The position numbers were made by a program, and so were the translations under genes. Below are positions 27,184 to 36,137 of a DNA stretch of 64,000 nt, piece after piece. Where the stretch lies: positions 124,001-188,000 of the forward strand of contig CAIJYD010000040.1 in NCBI GenBank assembly GCA_903824785.1, written 5' to 3'. The stretch's first letter is position 1, and every line of letters begins with the position of its first letter. This stretch comes from an uncultured Bacteroidota bacterium (GTDB lineage: Bacteria > Bacteroidota > Bacteroidia > Bacteroidales > VadinHA17). Under the pieces are notes generated by a model. It made no database searches. It was not told the origin of the DNA and saw nothing but the letters and a program-made list of their open reading frames with translations.

Positions 27184-28665
27184 TTAATTGGTGTTAAGTA
27201 TAATTTCCATTTTCAGATCTTTACCTTCCGGGAGAATGACAGACCGTTCAGCAGCATTAAACGATTTCCAGGAATTTCCATTAATTTTTACACCTGTAAT
27301 CTGAACAGAAGGGTTTTCAGCAATTGAAACAAAATGTTTCATTCCCTGCGAAGAATTTCTGATATGAAAATAGAGTGTGGCCGGTTTTCGGTTGACATAC
27401 AGATTGAGATACAGATAATTTAAAAGAGCATTTTCCATCTCGTGATACGAAGCTTTCCAGGGAATAGCTTTATTACTATTGACAGGGACACCTGACGGAG
27501 AGACGCTCAGAAAAATACCGCCTGATTTTTTATCGGTAAAATAATTATCCCAGAATGAAGCCATTTTCTGATAGGAATTGAGATACTTTTTTTCTCCGGT
27601 AATATTATAAAGATGAAGTTGAAGAAACAACCCGTAGCTTTGTATCCAGAAGGTAACAGAACTGGTGTCCTGCGGAGTATTGGGCGGTTTCCTTTCAATA
27701 ACATCAAACCAGCAGCCCCGGGAGGGATCCCAGGCGCAGCGGAGAAGTTTTTCGCCCAGATTGATTCCTGCAGAACGATATTCATCCTTACCGGTTATTT
27801 CAAATAGTCTCAAAAGGGAAAGAGCTGCAGTAAGCTGAGCCCCGGCAGAAATAACTTCTTTATTATTTACCACTACAGGAGTCATTTTCCATCCGGCGTC
27901 GTTAGGTTTTGGATAGCCATTGAACCAGCCGTATTCGGGATCAATCATTTTGGAGAATGATATTTCCATAAGCTCTTCCGCATATTTTCTGATAGCGGTA
28001 TCACGAGTAATCATCATCATATTAATCAGCAGAGAGCTTGTATACCCGTAATGTCCGTGCTTGCTTTTTGAGCTGTCGCTGACAGATAAATTTCCCTGAA
28101 GTGTCTGAAAAAATCCTCCGTTTTTTTTATCAAGAGAAAATGTTTTTTGGATCTCTATTGATTCTTTAATATGCGAAAGTACATTTTCATCTTTCGTTGC
28201 GAAATAATAAAGAGCTAATCCGGCATTTGTATAAAGCTGATTTGGAACGCTTTTGGTTAATGATGAAGGCTTTCCTGACTGGTCAAGCAGATCAAACCAT
28301 CCGCCGTAATTATTATCCCAGGCGTACTTCAGAAGATAGTCGACTCCCTCGCGTGCGGTCTCAAGATATTTTTCGTTTCCCGATAGCAGATAGGCGGAAG
28401 TGAATCCAAAAACCTGCCGGCTAATCATTGCAGGATATTTATCCCATGGGGGCATTGGTTCCCCTTCACGGGAGAGACAAAGATAATATGCCCCGTGAAC
28501 AGTATCCCTTACGTGGTTCTGCCAGAAAGGGATTATCTGTGTCAATCCCTGCTGTCGCCAGAATTCCCCGTCGAGGTATTTCCCGTTGGGGCTGTCGCTG
28601 TTATCCTGGCCGGATGCAGGAAGGAAAAATATCAGCATAATGCAAACCAGTAAACAGGAACGCAT
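27184..28665 (-). CDS. Secreted AGE-family (N-acylglucosamine 2-epimerase-like) protein
   Basis: (alpha/alpha)6-barrel protein of the AGE superfamily (493 residues from this start), whose members epimerise free sugars such as N-acetylglucosamine or cellobiose. Seen: EFWRQQGLTQIIPFWQNHV, SRQVFGFTSAYLLSG, DNNYGGWFDLLDQSG, and a conserved histidine in SYHEMENALLNYLY. Unusually it has a signal peptide (MRSCLLVCIMLIFFLPASGQ) and about 65 extra C-terminal residues of beta character. The frame extends to a GTG at 28716, but the ATG at 28665 begins exactly at the signal peptide. It lies 56 bp after the beta-helix gene and 34 bp before the GH2 gene. A glycosidase of the same barrel type is the main alternative. 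Confidence 0.8.
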   Translation of the reverse strand: MRSCLLVCIMLIFFLPASGQDNSDSPNGKYLDGEFWRQQGLTQIIPFWQNHVRDTVHGAYYLCLSREGEPMPPWDKYPAMISRQVFGFTSAYLLSGNEKYLETAREGVDYLLKYAWDNNYGGWFDLLDQSGKPSSLTKSVPNQLYTNAGLALYYFATKDENVLSHIKESIEIQKTFSLDKKNGGFFQTLQGNLSVSDSSKSKHGHYGYTSSLLINMMMITRDTAIRKYAEELMEISFSKMIDPEYGWFNGYPKPNDAGWKMTPVVVNNKEVISAGAQLTAALSLLRLFEITGKDEYRSAGINLGEKLLRCAWDPSRGCWFDVIERKPPNTPQDTSSVTFWIQSYGLFLQLHLYNITGEKKYLNSYQKMASFWDNYFTDKKSGGIFLSVSPSGVPVNSNKAIPWKASYHEMENALLNYLYLNLYVNRKPATLYFHIRNSSQGMKHFVSIAENPSVQITGVKINGNSWKSFNAAERSVILPEGKDLKMEIILNTN

Positions 28666-28721
28666 TATTTTTGCGTACGCCACAGCTGATTTGTAATAAT
28701 AGGAAGAGATACTCACCTTAG

Positions 28722-29897
28722 CTATTCGATTTTTCTAAGTGAACCAACATTGTCTTTTATAATGACCCCTTCACCATGCTCACCAAGATCGACCACCAGC
28801 GTTTTAAGCGCCCCGTTATGCTGAACATTATCCTTAACAATGCAACTTTCCAGCCCTTTAAGAACGATACCATAATCCGGAGAATAGCTTCCGTTCCCTC
28901 CGTCATCTCTTCCCGAGTTCAGGGCATTTCCTGTAAAAACCATCCCTTTTACCGATTCAAACCGCACGTGGGAACTATCGTAATCATCGTTTTTACCCCA
29001 TTCCGGCTTGCCGCTGCGATAGATAACATTTCCTGTTATTGCAATCGTCTGGCAGCTGTTTTTCTTCTCTCCGGGCAATAGTGCAATGCCGCATCGTCCT
29101 GAGCGGTCGATATAGTTTCCGGTAATATTGTAATGCGACCCGCCATAAATTACGATACCGCCTTCACGGTTCCATTCAATACGGTTGCCTGTAAGTGTAT
29201 TCGATGCATTCTCGTCATATGAGGCATAGCCGGCTTTCCCGTTGCCTGAAAACCAGTTATCAAGAATAAATCCGTCCCAGCCCCTGACTCTTAATCCGCA
29301 GCCTTTGTTGGTGAAACAATGGGAATGACGAACGCAGAAGCACCAGATCCGTTCCAGCCTTATCCCGTCACCGGTAAATTTCTCAACCCGGCAGGTATCA
29401 ATTCTTGGTGTGTCTTCCTGTGTTCCGTAATCCGCTTTGTCAACCAGAATCCCATGAGCTCCGCCCTCGATATTATTTCCGTTCAGCGATAATCCGTAAA
29501 GATAAGCACCATACGCTCCGGTAAGATTGATCAGACATTTTGACCCTCCGCCTTTGAAGGAGAGGACAGTACCCATTCCTTTCCGGTAACTCCATGCAGG
29601 TAAACCATGAACCCCGATACCTTCACGGACTTTTAATTCTGAGCAGAGGTAAGTACCTTCCGGAATAAATACGGCACCATTAGTTAATGCAGCCTTATCC
29701 ATTGCTTTCTGAATGGCTTGTGTATCGTCGGTAGTACCATCGCCTTTAGCTCCGAAATCCCTGGCATTCAGCATCTCTTTATTTGGTATTTCAGCATTGC
29801 CGGGTGTCTGGAAAGGTACCGCAGAAACAAAAGCAGAAGCAGCTAATACTGAGCCTGCTGTCACGAAATTACGTCTTGAAAAATCTGGTTTTCTCAT
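28722..29897 (-). CDS. Exported right-handed beta-helix protein (pectate-lyase-3 / polygalacturonase-like)
   Basis: Parallel beta-helix protein (391 residues) of the type found in polysaccharide lyases and glycosidases. N-terminal twin-arginine-like signal (FSRRNFVTAGSVLAASAFVSA), then the pectate-lyase-3 opening NARDFGAKGDGTTDDTQAIQKAM (about 43-66), an early glycine-rich coil (FIPEGTYL) and repeated helix turns with N-[IV]-[IV]-x-x-N/S-G patterns (ITGNYIDRSGRCGIALL, ITGNVIYRSG). First gene of the operon with the AGE and GH2 genes, and divergent from the CBM9-like gene. An AGGAGG ribosome-binding site sits 9 bp before its ATG. Catalytic residues cannot be assigned, so lyase, hydrolase or epimerase activity is open. 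Confidence 0.82.
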   Translation of the reverse strand: MRKPDFSRRNFVTAGSVLAASAFVSAVPFQTPGNAEIPNKEMLNARDFGAKGDGTTDDTQAIQKAMDKAALTNGAVFIPEGTYLCSELKVREGIGVHGLPAWSYRKGMGTVLSFKGGGSKCLINLTGAYGAYLYGLSLNGNNIEGGAHGILVDKADYGTQEDTPRIDTCRVEKFTGDGIRLERIWCFCVRHSHCFTNKGCGLRVRGWDGFILDNWFSGNGKAGYASYDENASNTLTGNRIEWNREGGIVIYGGSHYNITGNYIDRSGRCGIALLPGEKKNSCQTIAITGNVIYRSGKPEWGKNDDYDSSHVRFESVKGMVFTGNALNSGRDDGGNGSYSPDYGIVLKGLESCIVKDNVQHNGALKTLVVDLGEHGEGVIIKDNVGSLRKIE

Positions 29898-29906
29898 AGT
29901 TTAATT

Positions 29907-29912
29907 CCTCCT
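29907..29912 (-). promoter_or_regulatory. Strong AGGAGG ribosome-binding site of the beta-helix gene
   Basis: AGGAGG on the minus strand, 9 bp before the ATG at 29897. Most starts I checked in this window lack such a site. It supports the chosen start. Confidence 0.6.
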
Positions 29913-29958
29913 GATATTTGAAAATGTTTGAGTATTTCTGTTCATAAAGAAAGTCTTG

Positions 29959-29976
29959 CTTTGATTTCATTCAAAG
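29959..29976. promoter_or_regulatory. Inverted repeat overlapping a possible -33 box of the beta-helix/AGE/GH2 operon
   Basis: CTTTGA (29959-29964) and TCAAAG (29971-29976) form a perfect 6-bp inverted repeat with a 6-bp centre. On the minus strand its TTTG is followed after 19 bp by TTTCTTTA, two mismatches from the -7 consensus, so it may be a weak promoter with an overlapping operator. Confidence 0.3.
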
Positions 29977-30052
29977 ATGGATATTCTTAGTAGTAAATTT
30001 ATGTCAATTGATATAGATTTCATAATTTTAGCATGAATTATTATTGAATATT

Positions 30053-31237
30053 ATGTCTCTATTTAAAAGCCATCCGGCGAACAAAAAAAAGGTTGAATTA
30101 ATCCACCGGTTCTGCCTGTTTCCTTTAACCATTTTGATAATCAGTCTTCTCTCCTGCAGTGAAACTCCGAAAAAAAATGAGGGTACTCTTCTCAGTCTGC
30201 CTCCAGAACCGCACCCTGAAAGCTATGTTGTTTACCGAACCTCTGCAGCAGTTAATCCTGATGGTCATCTTGATGAAAAAGCGTGGAGTTCAGTACCATG
30301 GACCAATTATTTTCTTGATATAGAGGGAACTGTAAGGCCAGTTCCAAGGCTGAAAACACATGCAAAAATGCTTTGGGATGATTCAAACCTCTATATAGCG
30401 GCAGAACTTGAAGAACCTCATGTATGGGCAAACCTGAGGCAAAGAGATACAGTAGTTTTCTATGATAATGACTTTGAGGTATTTATTGATCCTGATGGTG
30501 ACACCCATGCTTATTACGAGCTCGAAGTAAACGCCCTTGGTACTGCATGGGATCTGTTATTGCTGAAGCCATACCGCGACGGCGGACCGGCGGTTACCGG
30601 GTGGGATATTGCAGGACTGAAAGTGGGAACTCATATTGACGGCACCATAAATAATCCGGCTGATATTGATAAAGGGTGGTCTGTTGAGTTAATGATTCCT
30701 TTATCAGCTCTGAAGGAGTGTGCCGGACGAGGCCGGCTTCCGGAAGCGGGAGATCAGTGGAGGATAGGCTTCTCAAGAGTTGAATGGAGAACAATAATTG
30801 AAGAGGGGATCTATAAAAAGGAGATCAACCCAAAAACCGGCAGGCCATTTCCTGAAGATAACTGGGTATGGTCGCCGCAGGGACGTATTAATATGCACAT
30901 GCCCGAGATGTGGGGATTTTTGCAGTTCTCCTCCGTAGAGGCCGGTGTGGGAACAGAATCTTTTATCCCTGATCCGGATCTGGGTTTAAAGTGGGCCCTG
31001 AGGAAAATCTATTATGCAGAAAATGAGTATTTCAGGAAGAATGGTACCTATTCTTCGCTATTGGCTGATATAGGTTTAAGCCTTAAGGATTTCCCTGAAA
31101 ATATGACTGCCCCGGTGATACACTCAACTCATACAACTTTTGAATGCTCCATTCCGGAAATAAACCATAAACCGGCATGGACCATCTATCACGATGGCAG
31201 ACTCATCAGTTTGAGCGATACGGTAAAGGTGAAATAA
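30053..31237 (+). CDS. CBM9-like carbohydrate-binding lipoprotein
   Basis: Lipoprotein of 394 residues with a family 9-like carbohydrate-binding beta-sandwich. N-terminal basic segment, a hydrophobic helix and the lipobox LLSC. The domain (about 50-250) shows the expected order: GHLDEKAWSSVPWTNYF, AKMLWDDSNLYIAAELEEPHVWA, DNDFEVFIDPDGDTHAYYELEVNALGTAWD and WSVELMIPLSAL. The last 100 residues are a helical extension. An in-frame TTG at 30044 exists, but the ATG at 30053 is preferred. It is divergent from the beta-helix operon and convergent with the CxxCH propeller gene. It probably binds glycan at the cell surface; an enzymatic role is not evident. Confidence 0.82.
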   Translation: MSLFKSHPANKKKVELIHRFCLFPLTILIISLLSCSETPKKNEGTLLSLPPEPHPESYVVYRTSAAVNPDGHLDEKAWSSVPWTNYFLDIEGTVRPVPRLKTHAKMLWDDSNLYIAAELEEPHVWANLRQRDTVVFYDNDFEVFIDPDGDTHAYYELEVNALGTAWDLLLLKPYRDGGPAVTGWDIAGLKVGTHIDGTINNPADIDKGWSVELMIPLSALKECAGRGRLPEAGDQWRIGFSRVEWRTIIEEGIYKKEINPKTGRPFPEDNWVWSPQGRINMHMPEMWGFLQFSSVEAGVGTESFIPDPDLGLKWALRKIYYAENEYFRKNGTYSSLLADIGLSLKDFPENMTAPVIHSTHTTFECSIPEINHKPAWTIYHDGRLISLSDTVKVK

Positions 31238-31278
31238 TTTTTGCAAGGAATTTTTATTTCAGATTTATCAGATGCAAT

Positions 31279-33003
31279 TTATTTTTGTTTGTCAAAGACA
31301 TCTGTATTAATTGTATGCTTCGCCAACTCTGCATATTTCTCTGATTCTTCATTTAACCCCATACTCTTAAGCATGGTGCTCATCTCCAGGCAATCTTCAG
31401 AGAAAAAAAACGGTTGCTGTTTTTCAAGCTTGTGAAAAAGAGTTATCGCTTTTTCGGTCTCCCCGCTTTTTAGCGCCCTCCTGATATGTGCCAGTTCAAC
31501 ATAGTCGTAATCCATTACAAATGTATCCTCCGGTTTCCGGTTAACAAATTCGGGGTAGTTCGAAACTTTATAGCTGACTCTTGCTTTTTCTACAAGAACC
31601 GGAATGGAAGCATTACCCTTTTCGTCGATATGAGAAAGGAACATATCTGTATAGGGGCTTAGACTTTTTGATGCAAAGACTATCCATTTGCTGTTGGGCG
31701 ACCATGAATGCCATGAGTTCATTGAATTAAAATTGCAGTCAAGCATTCTCGCTTTGCCACCTTTCAGCGGGACAATGAACAGCCGGCTATCGGGCATTAA
31801 CAGCATGAAATTTTCGGCCTGGCAATATATCAGCCATTTTCCGTCGGGAGATACTGCCGGAAAGTAATTACTCTTCCCGTTATCTGAAGCTCCTTCAATA
31901 AGTTCAGCCTTACCTCCGTCTCCATTGTTAAAAGGGATAATACATAAATTGAACTTAAGCGATTTTTTCCTTTCAACAAACTCATTAATCACCTTATCAT
32001 TTTTAACATTGATTTCGTAAATGTCGCTTTCCATTGGAAGGGCTTCTGCCCTTGAGAAAATAATAGATTTCCCGTCGGGAGTCCATATCGCATTGCTTTG
32101 AACAAAATCATCGAGATCAGCACCAGGCAGCTCTTTTAAAATGTTGGTCTGCCTGTCATAAACGGCCAGATGTCCGTTCACAGGGAAAAACAGCTGGGAA
32201 TAGATTATGTTTTCTACCGGGAGAACAGGAAAATTCTTTATTACAACCCTGTCTTTCAATGTTGTAACAACATATCTTCCATCAGGCGATATTTTCGAGA
32301 AGAGGCCAAAGGTCCTTCTCTTTTCAATCTTGGACCACGACATGTAGTTATCGGGGTTAAATAAAATAGTATCCCTGATTGGTGAAACAAAATAACCTCC
32401 TTTGTCTCTGAGGCCGGCATCCAAATCAAGTCCGATGGTTTTTCCGTCTGCACTGAATGAATGGCAATTACCGCAAACAGGAAAACCTTTCATGGCAACA
32501 TGAGGACGGTTATTGCTGCCCAGATTTATAAGCATGAAATTCATCGAGTCGAGATTCTTTTCTGCAAAGAGAAATGGAATGGGCATCTGCCTGTAAAGTA
32601 TCGGGGCGCCAACAGTATCCCGGCTTATCCTGAAAAAAATCTGTTTCCCTTTGCTGCTGTTGCCAGCTTTTTTAACACTAAAAGAGATCCTGTCAAAATC
32701 AGACATGCGCTTTATACTGTCCCACTTTGAAATATCCGGTGTCCATTTTGGTTTTGAAGTGGTGGCATTTATGGAGTACTTTTTATCTTTTGTAACCAGG
32801 GTAACCTCCCAGCCAGAAGTGTCATTCATCTGACTGCTCCATTCAAAAGAAGGGGCAGGAAATTCCGGAGGGAAAAGGGCATTGTTGAAAGGGTAGTTTA
32901 TGGAGATCTTTGCTGAGGATTTTTTCCCATTTATTAAAACCAGAATTATTATACTTATTGCAGTAAATAATAAAACAGCTACGATAATTTTTAATCGGCT
33001 CAT
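31279..33003 (-). CDS. TolB/WD40-like beta-propeller protein with a CxxCH haem-binding motif
   Basis: 574 residues: one N-terminal membrane helix (IIVAVLLFTAISIIILVLI), an immunoglobulin-like region (about 35-140), then C177-G-N-C-H181, a c-type cytochrome haem-attachment motif, followed by a TolB-type propeller with repeated SPDG-K/RY blades (KISPDGRYVVTT, IWTPDGKSIIFSRA, AVSPDGKWLIYC, SWSPNSKWIVFAS). The C-terminal 80 residues are helical and TPR-like. Only one CxxCH is present, so any haem would be single, with a distal ligand elsewhere. A role in redox sensing or electron transfer is possible, but the motif could also be a disulfide. Its direct neighbours are glycan-related and PQQ-propeller genes. 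Confidence 0.75.
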   Translation of the reverse strand: MSRLKIIVAVLLFTAISIIILVLINGKKSSAKISINYPFNNALFPPEFPAPSFEWSSQMNDTSGWEVTLVTKDKKYSINATTSKPKWTPDISKWDSIKRMSDFDRISFSVKKAGNSSKGKQIFFRISRDTVGAPILYRQMPIPFLFAEKNLDSMNFMLINLGSNNRPHVAMKGFPVCGNCHSFSADGKTIGLDLDAGLRDKGGYFVSPIRDTILFNPDNYMSWSKIEKRRTFGLFSKISPDGRYVVTTLKDRVVIKNFPVLPVENIIYSQLFFPVNGHLAVYDRQTNILKELPGADLDDFVQSNAIWTPDGKSIIFSRAEALPMESDIYEINVKNDKVINEFVERKKSLKFNLCIIPFNNGDGGKAELIEGASDNGKSNYFPAVSPDGKWLIYCQAENFMLLMPDSRLFIVPLKGGKARMLDCNFNSMNSWHSWSPNSKWIVFASKSLSPYTDMFLSHIDEKGNASIPVLVEKARVSYKVSNYPEFVNRKPEDTFVMDYDYVELAHIRRALKSGETEKAITLFHKLEKQQPFFFSEDCLEMSTMLKSMGLNEESEKYAELAKHTINTDVFDKQK

Positions 33004-33390
33004 TTAAAGTAGGGATAACAAGGTTCTTTTAAATCAGGTTTTAAATATAGAGTTATTATTCTGAGTCCAATACGGAAAGTCAAAAAAAAGCTTAACCATC
33101 GCTGCCGGGACAGGAGATGTTTATGGAAGGATTTCACAAAGCCTCATTAGGCCTTTAAATGAACCCGATGAGGTTCAATATTTGGCTTTTTATCAGGAAA
33201 AGGTTGAACCCTGAGGAGGAAATTTCATTTTATTTGCCTATCATTGTAAATGGTGTAGCGTGTTATAGTTGCTTATAAATTAATTGATTAGGTCATTAAT
33301 ATATTATGATGGGGCTCCAAAAAAAAGGGGGTTGGTCCATTAAGCCTGAAAAGTTAGAGAATTCATTTTATAAACTTAAAGAAGTATTGT
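33004..33390. other. Divergent intergenic region with a hairpin-type repeat candidate
   Basis: 387 bp between two divergent genes. It contains two hairpins, GCCT/AGGC (33141-33152) and TGAACC/GGTTCA (33160-33177), the latter followed at once by ATATTT (33178-33183). This resembles the hairpin-plus-ATATTT at 38027-38048. A short open frame starting near 33306 has no recognisable content. No clear promoter pair was found. Confidence 0.4.
33160..33183. repeat. Hairpin followed by ATATTT, possible dispersed intergenic repeat (copy 1)
   Basis: TGAACC (33160-33165) and GGTTCA (33172-33177) pair around a 6-base loop; ATATTT begins at 33178. A similar arrangement lies at 38027-38048. Shared design, not sequence identity, is the basis, so membership of one family is uncertain. 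Confidence 0.3.
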
Positions 33391-34650
33391 ATGAAAACCA
33401 TATTCCCGAAGTTTGTTTTATTTTTGCTATTCTGGGCAGCCTCTTTGACTGTCGTTTACTCTCAGCTGTACGAGTGGCGCGGACCCGGCCGGACAGGGAT
33501 TTATAATGAAACCGGTTTACTTAAGAGCTGGCCAGCCGGCGGACCGGAACTTGTCTGGGAAGCTCAGAATATGGGAGACGGATATTCCTCAGCAACGGTA
33601 ACAGACGATGCTGTTTATATAACCGGAAGGAAAGACAGTTCGGATGTTCTTATTGCTCTTACACCAGATGGGAAGAAGAGATGGGAAACTGTTTATGGAA
33701 AAGCCTGGCTGACAAACCATACAGGATCGAGATGCACACCTACATACTATAACGGAAGTCTGTTTGTGATAAGCGGAAGCGGCGATATTGTATGTGTAGG
33801 TTCAGATGGTAAGATTAAATGGTCGAAAAATCATTACAGCCTGTACGACGGCAAACCGATAATGTTCGGGATTTCCGAATCTCCGCTTGTTGTCGATAAT
33901 ATGGTTATTGCATCACCCGGAGGGAAAAAGGCCTCGCTGGTCGCCTTTAATGTAAAGGATGGCAAGGTTGTCTGGGAAACAGAACAACTTAATCAGGAAC
34001 CTCAGTATATTAATCCTAAGCTTATTGAATATGCAGGTAAAAAAATCATTGTAACCGTTATGGGGACAGATATTTTCGCCGTCAATGCAAAGGATGGTAA
34101 AGTTATGTGGAAAGTAAATTATGCCTCAGTGAATGCAGCTACAGGCAGGGTGATGAAAAACCATGCTATAACTCCCATTTACCGTGACGGATATATCCTG
34201 ATTGCAAACGGGTATAACTGGGTGGCTCTGAAACTAAAGCTTTCACCTGATGGCAATTCGGTGGAGATAGTCTGGGAGAACAGGAATTTTGATCCGCAGC
34301 TGGGAGGAGTTGTTCTGCTGGGGGATAATATATTTGGTACCAATCATATGTCTAAACCTGTTGATACCTGGGTTTGCGTTGACTGGAATACAGGCAAAAC
34401 TCTTTGGACATCAAAATGGTATAGCAGAGGATCAATTATCTCTGCAGATGGAATGCTTTATCTGTACGAGGAAAAGTCGGGCCATGTTGCCCTTGCAAAC
34501 CCCGATGGTTCAAAGCTGGACATTGTAAGCGAATTTCAGATCACAAAGGGCGAAGGTCCTTTCTGGGCTCATCCTGTTATCAGCAAAGGTAAACTGTATG
34601 TCAGGCACGGCGATGTCCTTATGGTTTACCGTATTCGAAAAACCAGATAA
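33391..34650 (+). CDS. Exported PQQ-like beta-propeller repeat protein
   Basis: 419 residues with a signal peptide (about 1-25, ending VYSQ) and a PQQ-enzyme-type propeller. Blades carry the tryptophan-docking pattern with an aspartate/glycine turn: LTPDGKKRWETV, VGSDGKIKWSKN, NVKDGKVVWETE, NAKDGKVMWKVN, DWNTGKTLWTSK. The opening YEWRGPGRTGIYNETGLLKSWP is typical of secreted family members. The cofactor-binding and catalytic residues of true quinoprotein dehydrogenases are not evident, so it is more likely a binding or scaffold propeller (BamB-like) than a dehydrogenase. It is divergent from the CxxCH propeller gene and convergent with the GH5-like gene. Confidence 0.85.
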   Translation: MKTIFPKFVLFLLFWAASLTVVYSQLYEWRGPGRTGIYNETGLLKSWPAGGPELVWEAQNMGDGYSSATVTDDAVYITGRKDSSDVLIALTPDGKKRWETVYGKAWLTNHTGSRCTPTYYNGSLFVISGSGDIVCVGSDGKIKWSKNHYSLYDGKPIMFGISESPLVVDNMVIASPGGKKASLVAFNVKDGKVVWETEQLNQEPQYINPKLIEYAGKKIIVTVMGTDIFAVNAKDGKVMWKVNYASVNAATGRVMKNHAITPIYRDGYILIANGYNWVALKLKLSPDGNSVEIVWENRNFDPQLGGVVLLGDNIFGTNHMSKPVDTWVCVDWNTGKTLWTSKWYSRGSIISADGMLYLYEEKSGHVALANPDGSKLDIVSEFQITKGEGPFWAHPVISKGKLYVRHGDVLMVYRIRKTR

Positions 34651-34670
34651 CCTGAAAAACCTGACCTCTT

Positions 34671-36137
34671 TTACCTTTTAATCCTTACCACCAGGGATCT
34701 TTTAAAATCGGGCAAAGAGATTTTCAGACCTTCAGTAACTGCATTTTCCCATCTGTCCTGCCATGGGTCATAAGTTGTTATTTCCCCATGTGAATTATTC
34801 AGACCGGTATCGGTTAAATCAAGTTGATATCCGGCAACTGTCACCGGAGCCACACCGTCTCTGAGTTCCGATTGCCAGGTATTCCTTTTGTCGCGGATCC
34901 ATAACAGAATAGTTTTGGCGCCGGTAAGCCTGTAAATTCGCAGATTATCAGTTTCTGATTTTGAAGCAACAAATTTTTCTTCTGCAGGGTTAATATCCTT
35001 TACACTCTCGCTGAATCGTTTATAATGATACCACAGGTTATTTTTATCAACATAAGATTCCCAATGCCAGCACATTCCGGTCCCGGCAGAACCGGAAAAA
35101 AACGGAGCAAACAGAATATCATGCAAAAGAATACCGGCAGAATCGACCGGATAAAATTTGCTTGGACCGGAATGGCTTGGCTCAACTGCACCCGTTTCGG
35201 CCAGGAGAACAGGTTTTCCGGTATTGTAGGATAAAATCTCTTCCACTGCCGATGAGCAGATAATATCCATAGGCATCTGGCAAACTTCCATTTTCGCACC
35301 AAGGTCAAGATAGCGATGGACTTGTGCCACCTCATTTCCGGGTAAAAGCATCATTTTTCTGTATGATGATCTTACTTTTTCAGAATCAAAACTTCCCAGG
35401 CTTTGCATAACAAGGTTTTCAGGAAAACGTTGTTTTACTTCTTTAAGCATCTTTTCATTCCAGTCAAAGAAGATGCTGTCAACCGGCACATGCATGGCAT
35501 TCATCTCATTCCACAGCTCCCAGCCGAAGAACAATGTGTCGCTCCCATAGCGTTTCTGATAAAAATCTACTTTATTGAGAAACAACCTTTTCCCCGCTTC
35601 CGAAGAGAGGTATTGCCTGATACTGTCGAGCGGGCCACCCTTCGAAGTATGATAAACAGATTTTGTTGCCCACGACTGGGCGTTTTCTTCCATCGTCAGG
35701 CTTCGGAAATGCTCTAATGTCATTTTTATTCTCAGATGGTTCTCTCGGGCCATCTCTATGAACCGGTCTATACGCTCTACCTTCTCCTCGCTGTATTTTC
35801 CAGCCTGCTGATCCTCAATATCCCAGAACGACTGGCTTAGCCAAACCCTTACATAATTACCGCCGTTATCGGAAAGATTTTTCATCCACCTCCCTATTTC
35901 ATAAAGAGCAGAATCAGGATTATCGCGGTATTTTCCGCTGGGGTTGATCATATTGATCCCGATCGGAATATAGGGAGAGCCATCTGAAAAACTGAAGAAG
36001 GCTGGATTTTCACGGCTAACTTCAATATATCCGTGTGAAGTGGAAGGTAGTCTGGCTTTACCTGAATCATGATTTTTGCAGGTGATACAGATGAGTAGAA
36101 GGAAAGTTGTCAGCAGTAGATTTTTAATTGATTTCAT
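34671..36137 (-). CDS. GH5-like (clan A) glycosidase lipoprotein
   Basis: 488-residue lipoprotein with a TIM barrel of glycoside hydrolase clan A. The signal peptide ends in a lipobox at C20 (LLICITC). The barrel begins IPIGINMINPSG and carries GNYVRVWLSQSFWDIED, the acid/base glutamate E211 in GWELWNEMNA, the histidine of VAQVHRYLD and the nucleophile E314 in VLLAETGAVE. The C-terminal 130 residues form a beta-sandwich. Such enzymes hydrolyse beta-mannans, beta-glucans or related glycans; specificity cannot be read. It stands alone, 20 bp from the convergent PQQ-like gene, and would sit at a membrane surface. Confidence 0.85.
   Translation of the reverse strand: MKSIKNLLLTTFLLLICITCKNHDSGKARLPSTSHGYIEVSRENPAFFSFSDGSPYIPIGINMINPSGKYRDNPDSALYEIGRWMKNLSDNGGNYVRVWLSQSFWDIEDQQAGKYSEEKVERIDRFIEMARENHLRIKMTLEHFRSLTMEENAQSWATKSVYHTSKGGPLDSIRQYLSSEAGKRLFLNKVDFYQKRYGSDTLFFGWELWNEMNAMHVPVDSIFFDWNEKMLKEVKQRFPENLVMQSLGSFDSEKVRSSYRKMMLLPGNEVAQVHRYLDLGAKMEVCQMPMDIICSSAVEEILSYNTGKPVLLAETGAVEPSHSGPSKFYPVDSAGILLHDILFAPFFSGSAGTGMCWHWESYVDKNNLWYHYKRFSESVKDINPAEEKFVASKSETDNLRIYRLTGAKTILLWIRDKRNTWQSELRDGVAPVTVAGYQLDLTDTGLNNSHGEITTYDPWQDRWENAVTEGLKISLPDFKRSLVVRIKR

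Noticed and set aside
33306-33506. Short open frame overlapping the start of the PQQ-like gene
   Set aside because: It overlaps the signal-peptide region of the real gene in another frame and shows no domain or conserved pattern.
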